NCBI RefSeq assembly: GCF_019703515.2
Contig: NC_059358.1
Coordinates: 49,680,594-49,744,593, forward strand
Direction of reading: 5' to 3'
Length of the DNA: 64,000 bases
Origin: Myxocyprinus asiaticus
Taxonomy: Eukaryota > Chordata > Actinopteri > Cypriniformes > Catostomidae
The notes under the pieces were generated by a model. It was not told where the DNA came from. It worked only from the letters and a program-made list of their open reading frames with translations, and did not search any database. Made by a program: the position numbers and the translations under genes. Of the stretch, positions 62,010-64,000 are shown piece by piece. Positions within the stretch are counted from its first letter, which is position 1; the number at the start of each line of letters is the position of its first letter.

Positions 62010-62450
62010 ACGTTTATGCAGGTAAAGGCTGCACTTTGTGGCAGACCACTTTTACATTCACCCGATTTCTCTCTCCCTTTCATTTTACAGACGGATGCTT
62101 CAGACAGGGGGCTGGGGGTGGTGGTCTCACAGGTGGTGGAGGGGAAGGAATGGCCGGTGCTGTATATTAGTTACAAGCTCTCTCTGAGGGAGACTAAGTA
62201 CAGCATCACTGAAAAAGAGTCTCTGGCCATCAAGTGGGCTGTCCTCACTCTCCAGTACTACCTGATGGGGTGCGCCTTCACCCTCTGTTCAGATCACGCC
62301 CAGCTCCAATGGCTCCACTGCATGAAAGATACCAACACGTGGATCACCCGGTGGTATCTGGCTCTTCAGCCATTTAAGTTCGAGGTGGTCCACAGGCCGG
62401 GGGCACCTATGGCTATCGTGGACTTCCTCTCCAGAAATGGGGGGGAGTGA
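62010..62450 (+). pseudogene. Gmr1-like Gypsy RNase H, C-terminal end of pol
   Basis: An open frame of 144 residues holds the RNase H domain: LPFILQTDASDRGLGVVVSQ (first Asp in QTDAS), YSITEKESLAIKWAVLTLQ (Glu), FTLCSDHAQLQWLH (Asp), and the terminal VVHRPGAPMAIVDFLSRNGG. The ORF stops at 62450, and only about 46 bp, ending in the purine tract GCGGTGGGGGTA, separate it from the 3' LTR. So RNase H is the last pol domain and no integrase follows it. The domain itself is intact, but the ORF is cut off from a start by the RT lesions. Confidence 0.9.
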
Positions 62451-62496
62451 TGGGCAGGCCGGAGGACGCCCTGGCCTGAGTCGGGCGGTGGGGGTA

Positions 62497-62675
62497 TGTG
62501 GCGGCGTGGTCGAGCGTTCATCCGGAGACAGAGACATGCTTCAGCCACCAAAGTTGTCTGTTTATTTTGAAGCTGAAAAACTATTTTGAGTTGCACATTA
62601 TTAAAGACAAACCCTTTGAGTTGAAGCCTCACGTTTCCCGCTTCCTCCTTTCACCCCACAATGAACCCCGTTACA
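62497..62675 (+). mobile_element. 3' LTR of the Gmr1-like element (short)
   Basis: It runs from TGTGGCGGCGTGGTCGAGC to AACCCCGTTACA, 179 bp, right after the polypurine tract. The first 25 bases resemble the starts of the solo LTRs at 25285 and 26332 (minus). It is short for an LTR, and an internal deletion is likely. A TATTAAAG signal lies near 62600. Confidence 0.8.
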
Positions 62676-64000
62676 ATATGCTATGCATAATTTAAATGAT
62701 TTAAACAGACTGAACTCAGTTCAGGACACTCTGAGCTGTCAGTAAAGGGTTCAACTTTTCACATACAGAGTCATGTGACAAAACATCATGGTGCCGATCA
62801 CAGCAGATTTTGTCTTTGGGAGAAAAGCCAACAAAACTACATCTACAACTTAATGAGGTAGAAGAAACCTCATTAAGTTTTTACATTGAAACCTGTTTGA
62901 GTCAAAAGTAGAAAAACAAGAGTCTCTAGTTTCATCTGATATACCATTTTGAAAATTTCATAGATTTATCGCAAAACGACACACTGTTAAACACAATGAC
63001 CAGAGACGAGGACCATAGGACTATTTTTCCTCTAGAAATCCTATATTCACTGTGCATTATCACATTGAGAATCATGTGATCTTTGAATGATGTCATTTAG
63101 AGACAATGCTGGCCATTACTTTATTTTGTTGACAGTGCAAAGAAAGAACATTGAGATTTTGTTGCCAAAGTAGAAAAAAACATTGAAACATAAACGTCAA
63201 ACCAACTCAAATAAATTTTATTTCTATATTTTTTTATTTGTGCTTTTATTTGGGCAGCTGCAATGTCTGTAATATCTCAGAAACATGAATAACCAACACT
63301 TCTGGAAACATAAACTATTTGATAAAAAATAAATAAAAAAATATGACTTTCTATAGCTTGGTTATATTTAAAATTTCACAATTCACACTCGCTCAAAATA
63401 CAGCACTTATAAATGAAAGACAAAAATAGCAAAAATGCTTTGTGTAAAAAGCTACCAGAACTACTCAGCTGCAGGGTAAAGAGAAACTTTATCATCCAGA
63501 TAAACACAGGTTACATCTCTGTGTTCATCTCTAGAGTTTCATCTGACGTATAGAGGTTGACCTGTATATGCATGGATCTTCCCCTAGTGGCCAGTAGAGG
63601 TCACAAAGAGGTTATGACTTTTATTTTGAAATATTGTTTTAGGGTTTTTGTGTTGTCCCTGGTTTCTTCCCTAATTGTCACCAGCACTCTGGTGACATTG
63701 GCCCTGTCTCAAATGGCATACTTGATGTGGACTTGCGGTCTCATGGCCTTCATTTGTGCATTCTCGCAAAGTCCACAAGACCGTAGGGTGTGTTCCATTT
63801 GAGTTTTTAGCACTCAGGGGGTGCTCTTTTATGTAGTTTTCCAGAGATATGGAATTACTCTTTTTAGTTTTTAATGAATAGTTTTTATTGGGGAAGATTT
63901 ATGTTCACAAAAGTAAGTAACCTAACACTAAACATTTGTTATTGTTGTTTCAGAGAGGATTTTAGAATTGTTGTGAGTCTCAAAAATCAAGATAGCAGAG
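62676..64000. other. Anonymous AT-rich sequence to the window end
   Basis: No gene is supported. A frame at 63557-63802 overlaps a small fold-back repeat and is not called. Confidence 0.4.
63708..63803. repeat. Small fold-back repeat
   Basis: CTCAAATGGCATAC at the left is mirrored by GTGTTCCATTTGAG at the right. Inner halves also pair (GTGGACTTGCGGTCT against AAGTCCACAAGACCG in part). It resembles a short palindromic MITE. Confidence 0.6.

Overview
This is repeat-dense, AT-rich DNA from a teleost fish, most likely a cyprinid. The inference rests on the mix of elements: L2/CR1-group and L1 LINEs, DIRS, Tc1, hAT, piggyBac, Gmr1-like Ty3/Gypsy, a tRNA-derived SINE and many CA tracts. I found no convincing host gene exon, rRNA or functional tRNA gene. 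Nearly every recognisable coding stretch is a transposable-element gene, and almost all are broken. The window reads best as intergenic or intronic DNA built by nested insertion.

Layout, 1-24 kb. The window opens in the 3' end of an LTR retrotransposon (1-1131). A hAT MITE with a perfect 8-bp target duplication follows (1515-2460), then a second hAT-like MITE (5150-5737) sitting in an older repeat. A small LTR element with a 5-bp duplication lies at 6970-9011 and has its own MITE insert. A hAT element carrying a 37-bp minisatellite spans 9549-10997, a Tc1/IS630-like relic 12375-13526, and an internally deleted DIRS element 13880-15862. A near full-length antisense L1 (about 24.1 kb down to 15.9 kb) is split by two independent copies of a 1.87-1.89 kb TG...CA element (17199-19091 and 20012-21877).

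Layout, 24-43 kb. A THAP-domain exon relic is at 24.55 kb, followed by two solo Gypsy-type LTRs around a SINE. A complete but dead Tc1 transposon spans 28164-29677 and a fold-back element 29826-30404. Gypsy integrase and RT fragments follow in integrase-first order (30655-31690). A hAT element (32075-37518) has been invaded by a solo LTR and by a nearly intact LINE. Next come a partial copy of the 1.9-kb element, a proline-rich LTR retrotransposon 3' end (to 39358), and an antisense L2 split by a piggyBac element (39595-41496).

Layout, 43-64 kb. Mostly anonymous DNA reaches a hAT MITE (45838-46321). A long hAT (46655-52676) contains a sense L2 with a relic SGNH-esterase ORF1 and a dead RT. 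A diverged local duplication (53-55 kb) carries a TTAA-type fold-back MITE in one copy only. Anonymous DNA (55.5-57.4 kb) precedes a third large copy of the 1.9-kb element (57466-59460) and a second Gmr1-like pol remnant, again ordered integrase, RT, RNase H, LTR (60371-62675). The rest is anonymous.

The most informative features are the insertion histories readable from target-site duplications and interrupted reading frames, and the integrase-first pol order seen twice. The 1.9-kb TG...CA element (four copies, one with a clean CRE/TATA promoter) is the best candidate for something not well described.
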